A stretch of 64,000 nt of DNA from Oscillospiraceae bacterium MB08-C2-2 (GTDB lineage: Bacteria > Bacillota > Clostridia > Oscillospirales > Ruminococcaceae), in NCBI GenBank assembly GCA_035621215.1, contig CP141729.1:1138944-1202943 (forward strand), read 5' to 3'. Position numbers and translations under genes: made by a program. Below the pieces are notes generated by a model. That model was not told the origin of the DNA and searched no databases. It worked only from the letters and a program-made list of their open reading frames with translations. This document shows positions 8,430 to 17,275 of this stretch, piece by piece (position 1 is the stretch's first letter; every line of letters starts with the position of its first letter).

Positions 8430-9764
8430 TCACACATCGGGGTGATCATCGGCCTTTGTTTGCGGAATAAAAACCCGAACCGTAAAGAGTTTGTTTTCAG
8501 GAGCAATGTCATATAAAACAAACCCGCCAAGATTTTCAGCAATTTCATTCACAATACCCAAGCCCAATCCATGCATGTCTTTTTCTTCTTTGGTGGTAAT
8601 CAGCTTTCCAGCATTCTCCACAGTTTCTCCGTTGTAGGAATTTTCAACCTTCAGAACCACCCACGAGGGCTCGGCGGTACTGACAATATGCATAAACCGT
8701 TCTGAAACCGGCAGCTTATCGCAGGCTTCCACAGCGTTGGTGGTAAGATTTGAAAAAAGTCGAATTGCATTAAGCCTGGACAAATCTGTGTTGCGGGGAG
8801 CAAAAACCTGAAAGGAAAATTCTATTTCCTTTTCGGCACATTGATTGGCCAAATCCTGCAGCATGGCATCCAGCACTACATTGTCGGAATACTTTTTGTG
8901 AAGGTGAACTTTTTTCTGCATATCGTCATAAACATCATCAACCAGTGCAATTGCCTTTTCAGCTTCCCCTGCACGGATCAGCGACTTCACCGATGCCATC
9001 ATTGCTTTGTAGTCATGCCGAAAGGCCCGAAAACTTTCGGTGTATTTCTGATAGGACTTGTAGTGGGCCAGCTGCCGATTATACTGCTGTTCCAGCATCT
9101 CACTTTGCAGCCGATATTCCAAAAGCTCTGCACTGTAAATCGATTGGTAGATAGCAAAAACAAGCATGCCTAAGGCCAATACACAGGCTCCAAGGGCAAC
9201 CTGCACATACCACAAATTGTTGGGTGAAGATTGTCGGCCTGAATTAATGGCCACCAGATTAATCGTCGCCACCATTTCATAGGCCACAATTGTCTTGAGC
9301 TGGCCTCTGTTTTTCAGAAAGCGTTTCATCTTATGATCGGGGAAAATAGTTCTGCGCAGAACAGAAAAAGAAAGAAGTGCAGCAGGAAGGGCGGCAAGGG
9401 TAATGGCATAGTATGCATCGGCATCGGATAATAGATCACGCCCCCGAAAAATCAAAGCGCCGATGGCTGTGAAGATACCCCGAAAACAATAAGCGCTCAG
9501 GATGCTGGTGGCTCCGCCATATACCGCCTGAAGCCAATCCATGCTGGTGGAAAAACGCAGCCCGATGATCATAATAACTATAATAACCGGCATATTCAGC
9601 ACAAGCAGGCCATGCGCATAAAAAACAGAATAGGATACCACAATCAGGGAAAGGGCCGCCATAAAGGCAGCGAGCTGGATTCGGGAAGCAGGAAAAAGCG
9701 ACCTATAGTAAAACACAAGCAAAGAGCAATATATAAGAGTGAATAAAATTGAAACATACATCAT
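8430..9764 (-). CDS. AgrC-like sensor histidine kinase (GHKL ATPase)
   Basis: The 444-residue protein has six or seven membrane segments in residues 1-205, a coiled linker, and a cytoplasmic kinase core. The phosphoacceptor motif FRHDYK lies at about residue 250, the N box FSNLTTNAVEACD at about 340 and the G box MHGLGLGIV at about 400; the conserved D box Asp is absent from the usual place, as in the HPK10 (AgrC/ComD) class. Such kinases usually sense secreted peptides. The start overlaps the stop of the response regulator (ATGA), so the two are translationally coupled. No AgrB or AgrD-like gene lies beside them. Confidence 0.9.
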   Translation of the reverse strand: MMYVSILFTLIYCSLLVFYYRSLFPASRIQLAAFMAALSLIVVSYSVFYAHGLLVLNMPVIIVIMIIGLRFSTSMDWLQAVYGGATSILSAYCFRGIFTAIGALIFRGRDLLSDADAYYAITLAALPAALLSFSVLRRTIFPDHKMKRFLKNRGQLKTIVAYEMVATINLVAINSGRQSSPNNLWYVQVALGACVLALGMLVFAIYQSIYSAELLEYRLQSEMLEQQYNRQLAHYKSYQKYTESFRAFRHDYKAMMASVKSLIRAGEAEKAIALVDDVYDDMQKKVHLHKKYSDNVVLDAMLQDLANQCAEKEIEFSFQVFAPRNTDLSRLNAIRLFSNLTTNAVEACDKLPVSERFMHIVSTAEPSWVVLKVENSYNGETVENAGKLITTKEEKDMHGLGLGIVNEIAENLGGFVLYDIAPENKLFTVRVFIPQTKADDHPDV

Positions 9765-10525
9765 CTCTTGTTTTCTCCATTGTGCAGATTCTTGTTATAG
9801 ATATGAAGCCGTTTGATATACTGGGCAAAGGCTTCTTTTAAAGGCTGCATATAAGTGGTTCCCACCGGTATCGTCTCGCCCGTTTTTAATACAATGCTTT
9901 GGGCCTGAAACTTAGAGATATACGGCAGGTGCACCAAAAAACCCCGATGAGGCCGCACAAAATGATGATCGGCAAGGTTTCTTTCCAATTTATCCATGCT
10001 GCTGTAAAACTCGGCTGTTTTATCGCTTTCATAATGGACTGTTACAAGTCTTCGCCAAATCTCAAAATATGAGATAGCATGGAATGGAATGACACTTGTT
10101 TTACCATCAAAAGCATAGCTAAACAGTTCTTCCTCTTTTTGAGAAACATGCTCCGCCGCTCGCAAAAATACACTCTCAAATTTGGCTTGGCTGGTATCCT
10201 CTTTAAGCAGATAATGTATGGCATGTACATCAAAAGCCTCGAATACATAATCTTCAAAGCTGGTCAAAAAAATGATCTGTGCATTGCAGCCGCAGCTGCG
10301 AAGCTTCCGGGCGGTTTCCATACCATCCATTTTATCCATAAGTACATCCAAATAGATAATGTCCACAGTCTCCGGTGCATCTCCATATTGAAACAGAAGG
10401 GATTCTCCGTTTTTAAAGCAAGCAAGCTCCATTTTGATTTGATGCTTTTCGGCTATATCGTGAAGCAATGCAGCACATTGTTTGATCCATTTATTGTTAT
10501 CATCGCACAGCGCTATTTTCATCAT
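9761..10525 (-). CDS. LytTR-family response regulator
   Basis: The 254-residue protein has a CheY-like receiver (about 1-125) with acidic residues D8/D9 and phosphoacceptor D60 in IIYLDVLMD, and a C-terminal LytTR DNA-binding domain (about 145-250) with the HFVRPHRGFLVHLPYI motif. It is the partner of the AgrC-like kinase encoded immediately downstream. The start is ATG 10525 (MMKIALCDD), with AAAGGG about 10 bases upstream; the longer reading frame to 10570 adds residues outside the receiver fold. LytTR regulators bind pairs of 9-bp direct repeats; none was identified with confidence. Confidence 0.92.
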   Translation of the reverse strand: MMKIALCDDNNKWIKQCAALLHDIAEKHQIKMELACFKNGESLLFQYGDAPETVDIIYLDVLMDKMDGMETARKLRSCGCNAQIIFLTSFEDYVFEAFDVHAIHYLLKEDTSQAKFESVFLRAAEHVSQKEEELFSYAFDGKTSVIPFHAISYFEIWRRLVTVHYESDKTAEFYSSMDKLERNLADHHFVRPHRGFLVHLPYISKFQAQSIVLKTGETIPVGTTYMQPLKEAFAQYIKRLHIYNKNLHNGENKR

Positions 10526-10814
10526 ACATAACACACCCTTTATGTTGAAATTCGCAGTCTGCCATTGCACAGACCTAAACTTGCTATAGGATGGGCTTTA
10601 ACCCCAGTCTATAGCATTTCCCCCTCTTATTTACTGCACAGAATACACTGACTAAAAGCTGTATAGTGCACATTCCTTATTTTTATGAATACTAATAGTA
10701 TGCCATGCAGCCCCGGAATACACAACGCTTTTGTGCTAATATTTTCATTTTTATGTAACAGGCTTTGGGTGTTGCTCCATTTATTCTATTTTATCCAGAG
10801 TTTTATACCGGCTC

Positions 10815-10843
10815 TTGCTTTTAAAACAGAATTGTATTAAAAT
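10815..10843 (+). promoter_or_regulatory. Putative promoter of the HD hydrolase gene
   Basis: TTGCTT (10815-10820) and TAAAAT (10838-10843) are separated by 17 bp. The predicted start near 10850 would place repeat copy A entirely in the 5' leader. The remainder of 10571-10814 shows no gene. Confidence 0.45.
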
Positions 10844-10858
10844 GGCGGTGATAAAGGT

Positions 10859-10956
10859 TATATGAGTATGAAGTCGGTATAGACCGCCTATGGCGGTCAG
10901 CGGCAAATGGCCGCTGTTTCAAACCACGTTGTGGTTTTAATGCTATACAATTATAA
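10859..10956 (+). repeat. Copy A of the modular hairpin element
   Basis: This 98-bp copy matches the reverse complement of the left part of copy B over its whole length (GAGTATGAAGTCGGTATAG, ACCGCCTATGGCGGT, GCGGCAAATGGCCGC, GTTGTGGTTTTA, CTATACAATTATA), with about ten differences. It lacks the GAAGCTG hairpin module. It contains hairpins ACCGCC/GGCGGT and AGCGGC/GCCGCT and ends 14 bases before the HD gene start. Confidence 0.85.
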
Positions 10957-10969
10957 GGGGTGAGGCATT

Positions 10970-11479
10970 GTGGATATCCAAACGGCAAAGCTCATGACCG
11001 CCATGGTCCAGTATGATCAAGGAGATGCGAAGCGGATTCAGCATTTTATAAAAGTGCACAATTTGGCCGCTGTCATTGGCAAGATGGAAAGCCTTGAAGA
11101 AGATATGCAGTGTATCCTTGAAACGGCGGCAATTCTCCACGATATTGGCATTCATATCAGCGAGCAGAAATATGGCTCCAGCAGTGGAAAATATCAGGAA
11201 ATAGAAGGCCCCGCCGAGGCCGAAAAGCTGATGCTCCAAGTGGGCGGATACTCAAACGAGCAAATAGAGCGTGTAAAATACTTGATCGGGCATCATCATA
11301 CCTATAAAAACATGGTGGGGCTGGATTATCAGATTCTTGTGGAAGCCGATTTTCTTGTGAATCTTTACGAAGATGCCTCTCCCCATTCGGCTGTGGAAAG
11401 TGTACGCTCTAAAATCTTCAAAACCCAAACGGGTATTCGCCTGCTGGATGATATGTTTGGGGAAAAGAGCTGTGAATAG
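10970..11479 (+). CDS. HD-domain phosphohydrolase
   Basis: The 169-residue protein is a compact HD domain: histidine at HFIKVHN, the metal-binding doublet in AAILHDIGIHISE, the IGHHHTY motif, and Asp in LVEADFLVN, in the order typical of small HD phosphohydrolases that cleave nucleotides or phosphate esters. The substrate cannot be assigned. The start is GTG 10970, preceded by AAGGGGTGAGG. It stands alone between the two-component system and SelO, directly behind repeat copy A. Confidence 0.88.
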   Translation: MDIQTAKLMTAMVQYDQGDAKRIQHFIKVHNLAAVIGKMESLEEDMQCILETAAILHDIGIHISEQKYGSSSGKYQEIEGPAEAEKLMLQVGGYSNEQIERVKYLIGHHHTYKNMVGLDYQILVEADFLVNLYEDASPHSAVESVRSKIFKTQTGIRLLDDMFGEKSCE

Positions 11480-11550
11480 CACACGCTGAAAGACGAAAAA
11501 AGCCCTTCCAACACATTAAAAAGCTTATGTCGTCAACTAGGCCGGTCAAT

Positions 11551-11607
11551 TGCAAAGAGAGAAACCCTACACATTCAGTTTGAATCTGTAGGGTTTCTCT
11601 CTTTGCA
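11551..11607. terminator. Perfect 21-bp stem-loop between convergent genes
   Basis: Arms 11551-11571 and 11587-11607 are perfect complements (TGCAAAGAGAGAAACCCTACA) around a 15-base loop. It separates the convergent HD and SelO genes, so a bidirectional terminator is likely, although the downstream T run is interrupted. Confidence 0.6.
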
Positions 11608-11709
11608 TGAGGCTTTATTCGGTTTTGATTACACCGCCTTCAACCATCTAAAATGATTATCCCCCTGAAAAAAACAAACTATAACAGGGCTGGAACCCAA
11701 TCAGCAGAC

Positions 11710-13143
11710 TCAGGTTCCACAAAAGGTCTGATAATTACAAAATTCAGGTGTGGGCGGCTGTGAAAATTCTTCCTGCTCCGGTGTATATCCATAAGGATTC
11801 TCTAAAACGTGAAGGAGCTGATGCATTTTACTGAAATCTCCATTTTCAGCAGCAGCCAACACTTCTTCAACCCGATGATTCCTCGGGGTAATGGCGGGAT
11901 TATGGCTTTTCATAAGCACTTTGCTTTCTTCCCTGGATTCTGGTTGCCGGCTCAGGCGCTCTTTCCATCGCTGATTCCAAAGATGATACTCGGGGCTGGC
12001 AAACAAAGCCTGACCATCGTTTCTATCCAATGTTAACGACTGAAAAGTTTGGCTATAATCCGCCTTGTACTGCTCCATAAGCTTTAAGAGGTCTTGGATC
12101 AACACTTTATCTTCAATTTCTTCGTTGCACAGCCCCAGCTTGGAACGCATTCCCGACAGCCAATGAGCCTGATATAGATTCTCAAAATTTGCAATCTCTT
12201 TTTGCCCAAGCCTGACAGCCTCATTTGGATCAATGTGCAAAAGGGGCAGCAAGGTTTCAGCAAAACGGGCTAGATTCCATGCGGCCAGCTTTGGTTGATT
12301 TCCATAGGCATAGCGCCCATGTATATCAATGGAGCTGAAAACTGTAGCCGGATGGTAGGCATCCATAAATGCGCATGGGCCATAGTCAATGGTTTCACCG
12401 CCAATGGCCATATTATCTGTATTCATTACACCGTGAATAAAGCCAACCAATTGCCATTTGGCAATCAAAGATGCCTGCCGTTTTATCACTTCTTTTAACA
12501 GCAAAAGATATTTATTCTCGAGAGCGGCAAGGCTTGAGAAATGGCGTGTTATGGTATAGTCGGCTAAGCCGCGGACATTCTCTGCAGTCCCAAACTGTGA
12601 AGCATATTCAAATGTTCCTACTCGAATATGGCTTGCTGCAACACGTGTTAAGACCGCTCCGATAAGATCCTTTTCTCGCCTCACCGTTTCTCCGCTGGTG
12701 ACGACCGCTAAGCTCCTTGTTGTCGGAATTCCCAATGCATGCATTGCCTCACTGATGATATATTCCCGCAGCATGGGGCTTAAAGCAGCTCGTCCGTCAC
12801 CACCCCGGGAGTATGGCGTAAGCCCGGCACCTTTAAGCTGAATATCAAAGCGTTCCCCAGAAGGAGTTATCTGTTCGCCAAGAAGGATAGCACGGCCATC
12901 ACCCAGCATAGTGAAATACCCAAACTGATGCCCGGCATATGCCTGCGCCAAAGGCTCGGCTCCCTTTGGAATCTCATTTCCAGCAAACACCTCCAACTGC
13001 AAGGGTACTCCTAAAGAAAGCGCCAACACTTGGTTGAAAATAACAAGCTTAGGGGCAGGCGCAATGGCGGGATGCTGTTTTGTGTAGAAAAATTCTGGCA
13101 ATTCTTTATAGCTATTATGAAAGTTCCAACCTACCTTTTCCAA
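11710..13143 (-). CDS. selO: SelO/YdiU-family protein adenylyltransferase
   Basis: SelO is a pseudokinase-fold enzyme that transfers AMP from ATP to Ser, Thr or Tyr of proteins, linked to redox homeostasis. The 477 residues equal the usual bacterial length. Visible family motifs are [42 protein letters not shown] and [20 protein letters not shown] (the D-N metal site), and the C-terminus ends in CGT with Cys at the position of selenocysteine in eukaryotic SelO. The start is TTG 13143 with AGGGAG 9 bases upstream. It is monocistronic and convergent with the HD gene. Confidence 0.93.
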   Translation of the reverse strand: MEKVGWNFHNSYKELPEFFYTKQHPAIAPAPKLVIFNQVLALSLGVPLQLEVFAGNEIPKGAEPLAQAYAGHQFGYFTMLGDGRAILLGEQITPSGERFDIQLKGAGLTPYSRGGDGRAALSPMLREYIISEAMHALGIPTTRSLAVVTSGETVRREKDLIGAVLTRVAASHIRVGTFEYASQFGTAENVRGLADYTITRHFSSLAALENKYLLLLKEVIKRQASLIAKWQLVGFIHGVMNTDNMAIGGETIDYGPCAFMDAYHPATVFSSIDIHGRYAYGNQPKLAAWNLARFAETLLPLLHIDPNEAVRLGQKEIANFENLYQAHWLSGMRSKLGLCNEEIEDKVLIQDLLKLMEQYKADYSQTFQSLTLDRNDGQALFASPEYHLWNQRWKERLSRQPESREESKVLMKSHNPAITPRNHRVEEVLAAAENGDFSKMHQLLHVLENPYGYTPEQEEFSQPPTPEFCNYQTFCGT

Positions 13144-13683
13144 TTTACCATTCTCCCTAAAAGCGATATACTCAACACTGCTAGTATCTACACTATTTGA
13201 TTTTTTATGTTTTAAATACAGCGCTTGCCTGGTAGGCAGCGGCGACAGATTTCATCAGTCGTTGTAGCTTTAAGGACTGTCCCATGTTTATTATAGGCAG
13301 TGAGAAATAAATAGTCCAGCGCTTCCCCGTTTTGGTGCCAAGAGCCGCAATCTTGTTTTAATGCCACTTTAAATAAACATTCGCCTTCTCTTCTGCCTGC
13401 GCATTCTATAAGTGCAAGCAGGATGTTGTTATTCTGGAAAAGCGGGGGTATAATGGGTTTAATCGGCTTGCTTGCCTGTATCGATATCCCTTGGCAGCGA
13501 GCCATACCTGCCGTCCGGAGGACCCGTGAAATAAAAAGATGTTTGCCGTGGGCAACCATCCATGCCCACATCCCATATGAGCAAAGTATGGTCAAAACAG
13601 CTGGAATGAGGCGTTGCCAACAAGCCAATACTTTGTTATACTCAATTTATCCAAACAATTATTCCTTACGAACGGAGACTGCT
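13144..13683. other. 540-bp stretch without a supportable gene
   Basis: Open frames exist on both strands (13212-13628 minus; 13423 onward plus, running into GntR), but neither has a ribosome binding site or recognisable domain and the encoded sequences look random. It may contain a decayed gene and the GntR promoter. Confidence 0.4.
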
Positions 13684-14421
13684 ATGGAACCGAAGACCGA
13701 GGATTTTGTCCCAAATTATGTGAAAATTCAAAACTTTATTTTAGATAACATTCAACAGGGCATCTATACTCCCGGAGACAGAATTCCTTCCGAAAATGAA
13801 TTGGCACAGAAGTTCTCTGTCAGCAGAATCACTGCCAATATGGCTATTAAGGAACTTTCCATTACCGGTGTGGTGGAACGCAAAAAGGGAAAGGGAACCT
13901 TTGTCTGCGAGCCTGTGAATCTGCCCACTTCGGCTAAAATGCTTTCGCACAATCTGCGTTTGAACCCTCTGGCTCCCAAACGGCATCATCTGGATCAGGT
14001 TCGGATTGTGGAGGTCTATCCCGAGCTGCTGAGCAAGTTCCACTTGCAGGAGCATGCCCTGATGTATGAAATCATTCGTACCATCCGCCGGGATAACGAG
14101 CTGATGGCTATTGATTATAGCTATATACCGTTGGATTTGGTTGGTGAGGTACTGATCTACCCAGAGGAAATCAGCAAAAGCTATCTGCACAAATACCTTG
14201 AAAAGCACAGCGAATGCCAGCCCACCTATCTGGAAATCTATATAAATACCCCTCGGTATTCTTTTTTGCAAAACGATCATTTGAAATTCGAAGGTGACTG
14301 CTCTCTGATTTATTGGGAAACCGATATTTTGGACAAGCAGAAGAAAATCCTCTCCACCACCTTTACCATTTCCCCTGACGGCACAGAAGTTGAGCCTTTT
14401 ATGTCATTTGCTATCAAGTAA
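13684..14421 (+). CDS. GntR/HutC-family transcriptional regulator
   Basis: The 245-residue protein has an N-terminal GntR winged helix (about 10-78, with GDRIPSENELAQKFSVSRIT and KGKGTFV) and a C-terminal UTRA effector domain (about 95-240). HutC-type regulators usually repress a neighbouring catabolic operon and release on binding its substrate. It is encoded upstream of, and in line with, the operon starting at 14787, and a HutC-like palindrome lies in that operon's leader. ATG 13684 has GGAGA five bases upstream; the open frame extends to 13423 but the added residues are not GntR-like. Confidence 0.92.
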   Translation: MEPKTEDFVPNYVKIQNFILDNIQQGIYTPGDRIPSENELAQKFSVSRITANMAIKELSITGVVERKKGKGTFVCEPVNLPTSAKMLSHNLRLNPLAPKRHHLDQVRIVEVYPELLSKFHLQEHALMYEIIRTIRRDNELMAIDYSYIPLDLVGEVLIYPEEISKSYLHKYLEKHSECQPTYLEIYINTPRYSFLQNDHLKFEGDCSLIYWETDILDKQKKILSTTFTISPDGTEVEPFMSFAIK

Positions 14422-14462
14422 TCCTCTTTTTGAGTCAATGCTATAGAAGCGGCCGTCTCTAT

Positions 14463-14541
14463 GCAAAAATACAAAACGATCCCCCCGCTGCTTGATACGG
14501 TACCCCGTATGCAGAAAAGCAATGAGGGGATCTATTTTTGC
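14463..14541 (+). terminator. Long three-helix hairpin after gntR
   Basis: GCAAAAATA (14463-14471) pairs with 14533-14541, GATCCCC (14478-14484) with 14526-14532, and inner CTGC/ATACGG (14488-14500) with 14505-14514. The 3' side ends in TATTTTTGC. It acts as a terminator or a structured RNA; it is longer than a standard terminator. Confidence 0.6.
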
Positions 14542-14700
14542 GCGCTTACATGTTTGCGTGGCAATTTTTCACTATGGGAATAAACATAGACTGCTTTCTC
14601 ATTGTATGGAATCTATGGTGAGATAGGCTTTTCGATTGTGTATTATATATAATTAATAAAAACACGAGCTAAAAATTAGGCAATAATAAACTAAAAACTA

Positions 14701-14753
14701 TTGGACAATTGCAAAACAAGATGTTAATATAGGTTGTATAGATGTATATACAT
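14701..14753 (+). promoter_or_regulatory. Promoter and GntR/HutC operator of the 14.8-19.9 kb operon
   Basis: TGGACA (14702-14707), 17 bp, TAATAT (14725-14730) form a promoter with a start near 14737. The 12-bp perfect palindrome ATGTATATACAT (14742-14753) lies at about +5 to +16 and contains GT-x-TA-x-AC, the HutC-type half-site arrangement. This position would block transcription. Confidence 0.55.
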
Positions 14754-14786
14754 TAAATAGTCAATATATCTATATAAGGAGGAGCT

Positions 14787-15818
14787 ATGACCAGAGAAGA
14801 ACGTATCAGAAAAGCCCTTGCAGGTGATGAAGTCGACCGTGTTCCCTGTAACGTGTGGATGCACCTTTCAGAGGTGGATCAGGACCCTCGCTCTCTAGCG
14901 GAGGCAATGGCCGCTTACAATGAGGAGTATGATTTCGACTTTATTAAAATGATGCCTTTTGGTGCTTACAGCACACAGGATTGGGGCGCAAAAATAAAAA
15001 TATATTGCGACTGCTACAAAGAACCTGTTATTGTAGAGTCGGGTATTCGGGATGTGCGGGATTATACCTGCATTGAGCCATTATCGGCCACTTATGGCAC
15101 ATGGGGCAAAACACTGCAGGTTGCACAGCATCTTTCAAAGGTGGTTGCTGCAAACACACCATTTTTGCAGACCATCTTCAGCCCTGCCACAACGCTGAAG
15201 AAGCTTGCCGGCAACCGCCTACTTGCGGATATGATGGAACACCCTCTCGAAGTGCATCAGGCACTGCGTGCCATTACAGAAACAACTGTTAACTTTGTAA
15301 AGGCCAATATTGAAGCAGGTGTAAGCGGCTTCTTCTTTGCCACCCAAACCGCAACCTACGATTATATGACCGATTTGATGTACGCCGAATTCTGCAAGCC
15401 CTATGACTTGGAGGTTCTTGATACATACAAAGATCAAACATGGTTTAACGTGATTCATATTCATGGCTCCAACATTATGTTCGACACAGTCAGCCAGTAT
15501 CCCTGCAATTGCCTCAATTGGCACGACCGGGATACGGCCCCTGATATGAAAACGGCAAGAGAAACTGTATGCAAGACCTTCCTGGGCGGCATACAGGAAG
15601 TTCCCAACATTATCAACGGTGTGTTGGATTATGACAGCTTTTTGCGCCGAAGCACACCCGATCAGGTAACCACCCATGTGCAGGAAGCCATTGCTATGGT
15701 GGATGGCAGAGGGCTTATCATTGGCCCTGGCTGTGTATGCGACCCCAAAACCACAAAAGAAAACCTTCATGCAGTTAGAAAAGCCGTTGAGCGCCAACCG
15801 GTGTTAAGCCAGTCGTAA
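14787..15818 (+). CDS. Uroporphyrinogen decarboxylase (URO-D) family protein
   Basis: The 343-residue protein has the URO-D/MtaA TIM-barrel fold signature: opening MTREERIRKALAGDEVDRVP, central strand motifs, and a C-terminal GLIIGPGCVCDPKTTKENL. True URO-D makes coproporphyrinogen; the MtaA/CmuA branch transfers methyl groups to thiols using zinc held by H-x-C ... C. Here the H-x-C position reads HIHGS, so one classical zinc ligand is missing, while CVCD remains. It leads an operon without haem genes, so a catabolic or methyl-transfer role is more likely than haem synthesis. Start ATG 14787 follows AAGGAGGAGCT. Confidence 0.85.
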   Translation: MTREERIRKALAGDEVDRVPCNVWMHLSEVDQDPRSLAEAMAAYNEEYDFDFIKMMPFGAYSTQDWGAKIKIYCDCYKEPVIVESGIRDVRDYTCIEPLSATYGTWGKTLQVAQHLSKVVAANTPFLQTIFSPATTLKKLAGNRLLADMMEHPLEVHQALRAITETTVNFVKANIEAGVSGFFFATQTATYDYMTDLMYAEFCKPYDLEVLDTYKDQTWFNVIHIHGSNIMFDTVSQYPCNCLNWHDRDTAPDMKTARETVCKTFLGGIQEVPNIINGVLDYDSFLRRSTPDQVTTHVQEAIAMVDGRGLIIGPGCVCDPKTTKENLHAVRKAVERQPVLSQS

Positions 15819-15838
15819 AATTTTGAGGAGGTGTAGTT

Positions 15839-17257
15839 ATGAATGTTCAGAAGGGCCTAGAAGTTGAAGCAAAAGCAGAGGCAAAAGAATTTCCAAGTGG
15901 CTTAGTAATCATTTGCGGATTGATTTTACTTGCCGCACTGTTGACCTACATTATTCCCGGAGGCGAGTATGTAAGAAATACCGTTGACGGCCGAGAAGTG
16001 GTTGACCCCAATTCCTTTAGTTATGTAAAATCCACGCCCTCTACCTTAATGGATATTTTCACTTCGATTCCCAAGGGCTTTCAGTCCACCAGCTGGATCT
16101 GCTTTTTGATCCTTATTGTGGGCGGAGCCTTCAACGTGATCAGCGATACCGGTGCCATACAGGCCGGGCTCCACTCTCTTTTGCGCAAAAGCAAGGGCAG
16201 GGATATTTACTTTATTCCATTTATCGTGCTGCTTTTCTCCATTGTCCCCACAATGATGGGTACATTGGAGGCGTATCTGGCCTTTGTTCCCTTGGGGGTT
16301 ATGCTGGCACGGTCTATGGGCCTGGATGCGCTGGTGGGTATTGCCATCACCGTTTGCGCAGGCGGTGCCGGTCTGGCCAGCGGCATTACAAATCCCTTTA
16401 ACATCGGCGTTGCCCAAGGGTTGGTGGGGCTGCCTGTTTTTTCAGCTATGTGGCTGCGTGTGCTGGCCTTTATCGGGTTTAACGCTTCGGTTTCTTTTTG
16501 GACCATGAAATATGCCTTGAACGTTAAAAAAGATCCCAGAAACAGCTGGATCTATGACGTTGAGCAAAGAGCCGGCGGAGCTGGTGGCGATATTGAGGCT
16601 CCTGAATTTACTCTTCGCAGAAAATTGGTTTTGCTCACCATCTTTGTAGGTATTTCTTATGTCATCTACATGGCTCTTACCGGCGGAGATTTCAAAAATG
16701 GAATTCCTGCTGTCTTCCTGATGATGCTGGTTGTGGTTGGCATTATCATGAAATACTCCCCCAACGAAGTATTCCGCCAGTTCGGAAAAGGCGCACAGAG
16801 CGTTGTAGGCGGTGTGCTGGTTGTAGGGTTTGCAAAGGCAATTGCCCTTCTGTTGGATAATTCCGGTACCATCGACACCATCATTCATGGTGCTGTGCAG
16901 ATGCTCAACGGTGCTTCGGGTGTGCTGACTGCGGAAATCATGTATTTGATTGGTCATATCGGTAACTTCTTCATTATTTCCGATGCAGGTCTGGCAACCG
17001 TTATTGTTCCTATCCTTTCGCCCATCGGCGATATGGCCGGTATCACCCAGCAGACTGTCTGTGCGGCGGCTATCTTTGGCGGTGCCCTTGGCAACATGAT
17101 TATGCCAACTTCCCCTCTCACCTCAGGTGCCATTGCCATGGCCGACATCGACTACCGTGTGTATCTTAAATTTGTACTTCGAATATTCCTTACTAACAGT
17201 GTGTGGGCGGCCATACTGGTTGCTGTTGCTGCCATTGTTCAGGTAGGACCCTTTTAA
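15839..17257 (+). CDS. YfcC/DcuC-family membrane transporter
   Basis: The 472-residue protein has about 11-12 membrane segments and begins with a polar cytoplasmic tail, then GLVIICGLILLAALLTYIIP followed by GGEYVR, the start seen in YfcC-type members of the C4-dicarboxylate/basic amino acid DcuC superfamily. GTLEAYLAF and GLASGITNPFNIGVAQ are typical re-entrant motifs. Substrates of the family include dicarboxylates, arginine/ornithine and acylated amino acids; the following amidohydrolase suggests an N-acyl amino acid. It starts 20 bp after the URO-D gene with GAGGAGG before ATG 15839. Confidence 0.87.
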   Translation: MNVQKGLEVEAKAEAKEFPSGLVIICGLILLAALLTYIIPGGEYVRNTVDGREVVDPNSFSYVKSTPSTLMDIFTSIPKGFQSTSWICFLILIVGGAFNVISDTGAIQAGLHSLLRKSKGRDIYFIPFIVLLFSIVPTMMGTLEAYLAFVPLGVMLARSMGLDALVGIAITVCAGGAGLASGITNPFNIGVAQGLVGLPVFSAMWLRVLAFIGFNASVSFWTMKYALNVKKDPRNSWIYDVEQRAGGAGGDIEAPEFTLRRKLVLLTIFVGISYVIYMALTGGDFKNGIPAVFLMMLVVVGIIMKYSPNEVFRQFGKGAQSVVGGVLVVGFAKAIALLLDNSGTIDTIIHGAVQMLNGASGVLTAEIMYLIGHIGNFFIISDAGLATVIVPILSPIGDMAGITQQTVCAAAIFGGALGNMIMPTSPLTSGAIAMADIDYRVYLKFVLRIFLTNSVWAAILVAVAAIVQVGPF

Positions 17258-17275
17258 CAGAGGAGAACATGCACA

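Noticed and set aside
12690-13143. Selenocysteine-containing SelO
   Set aside because: The C-terminal site is a Cys codon followed by two residues; no in-frame TGA or SECIS-like hairpin was seen.
13212-13628. Possible 138-codon minus-strand gene upstream of gntR
   Set aside because: TTG start with no ribosome binding site, Cys/Trp-rich nonsense-like translation and no known domain.
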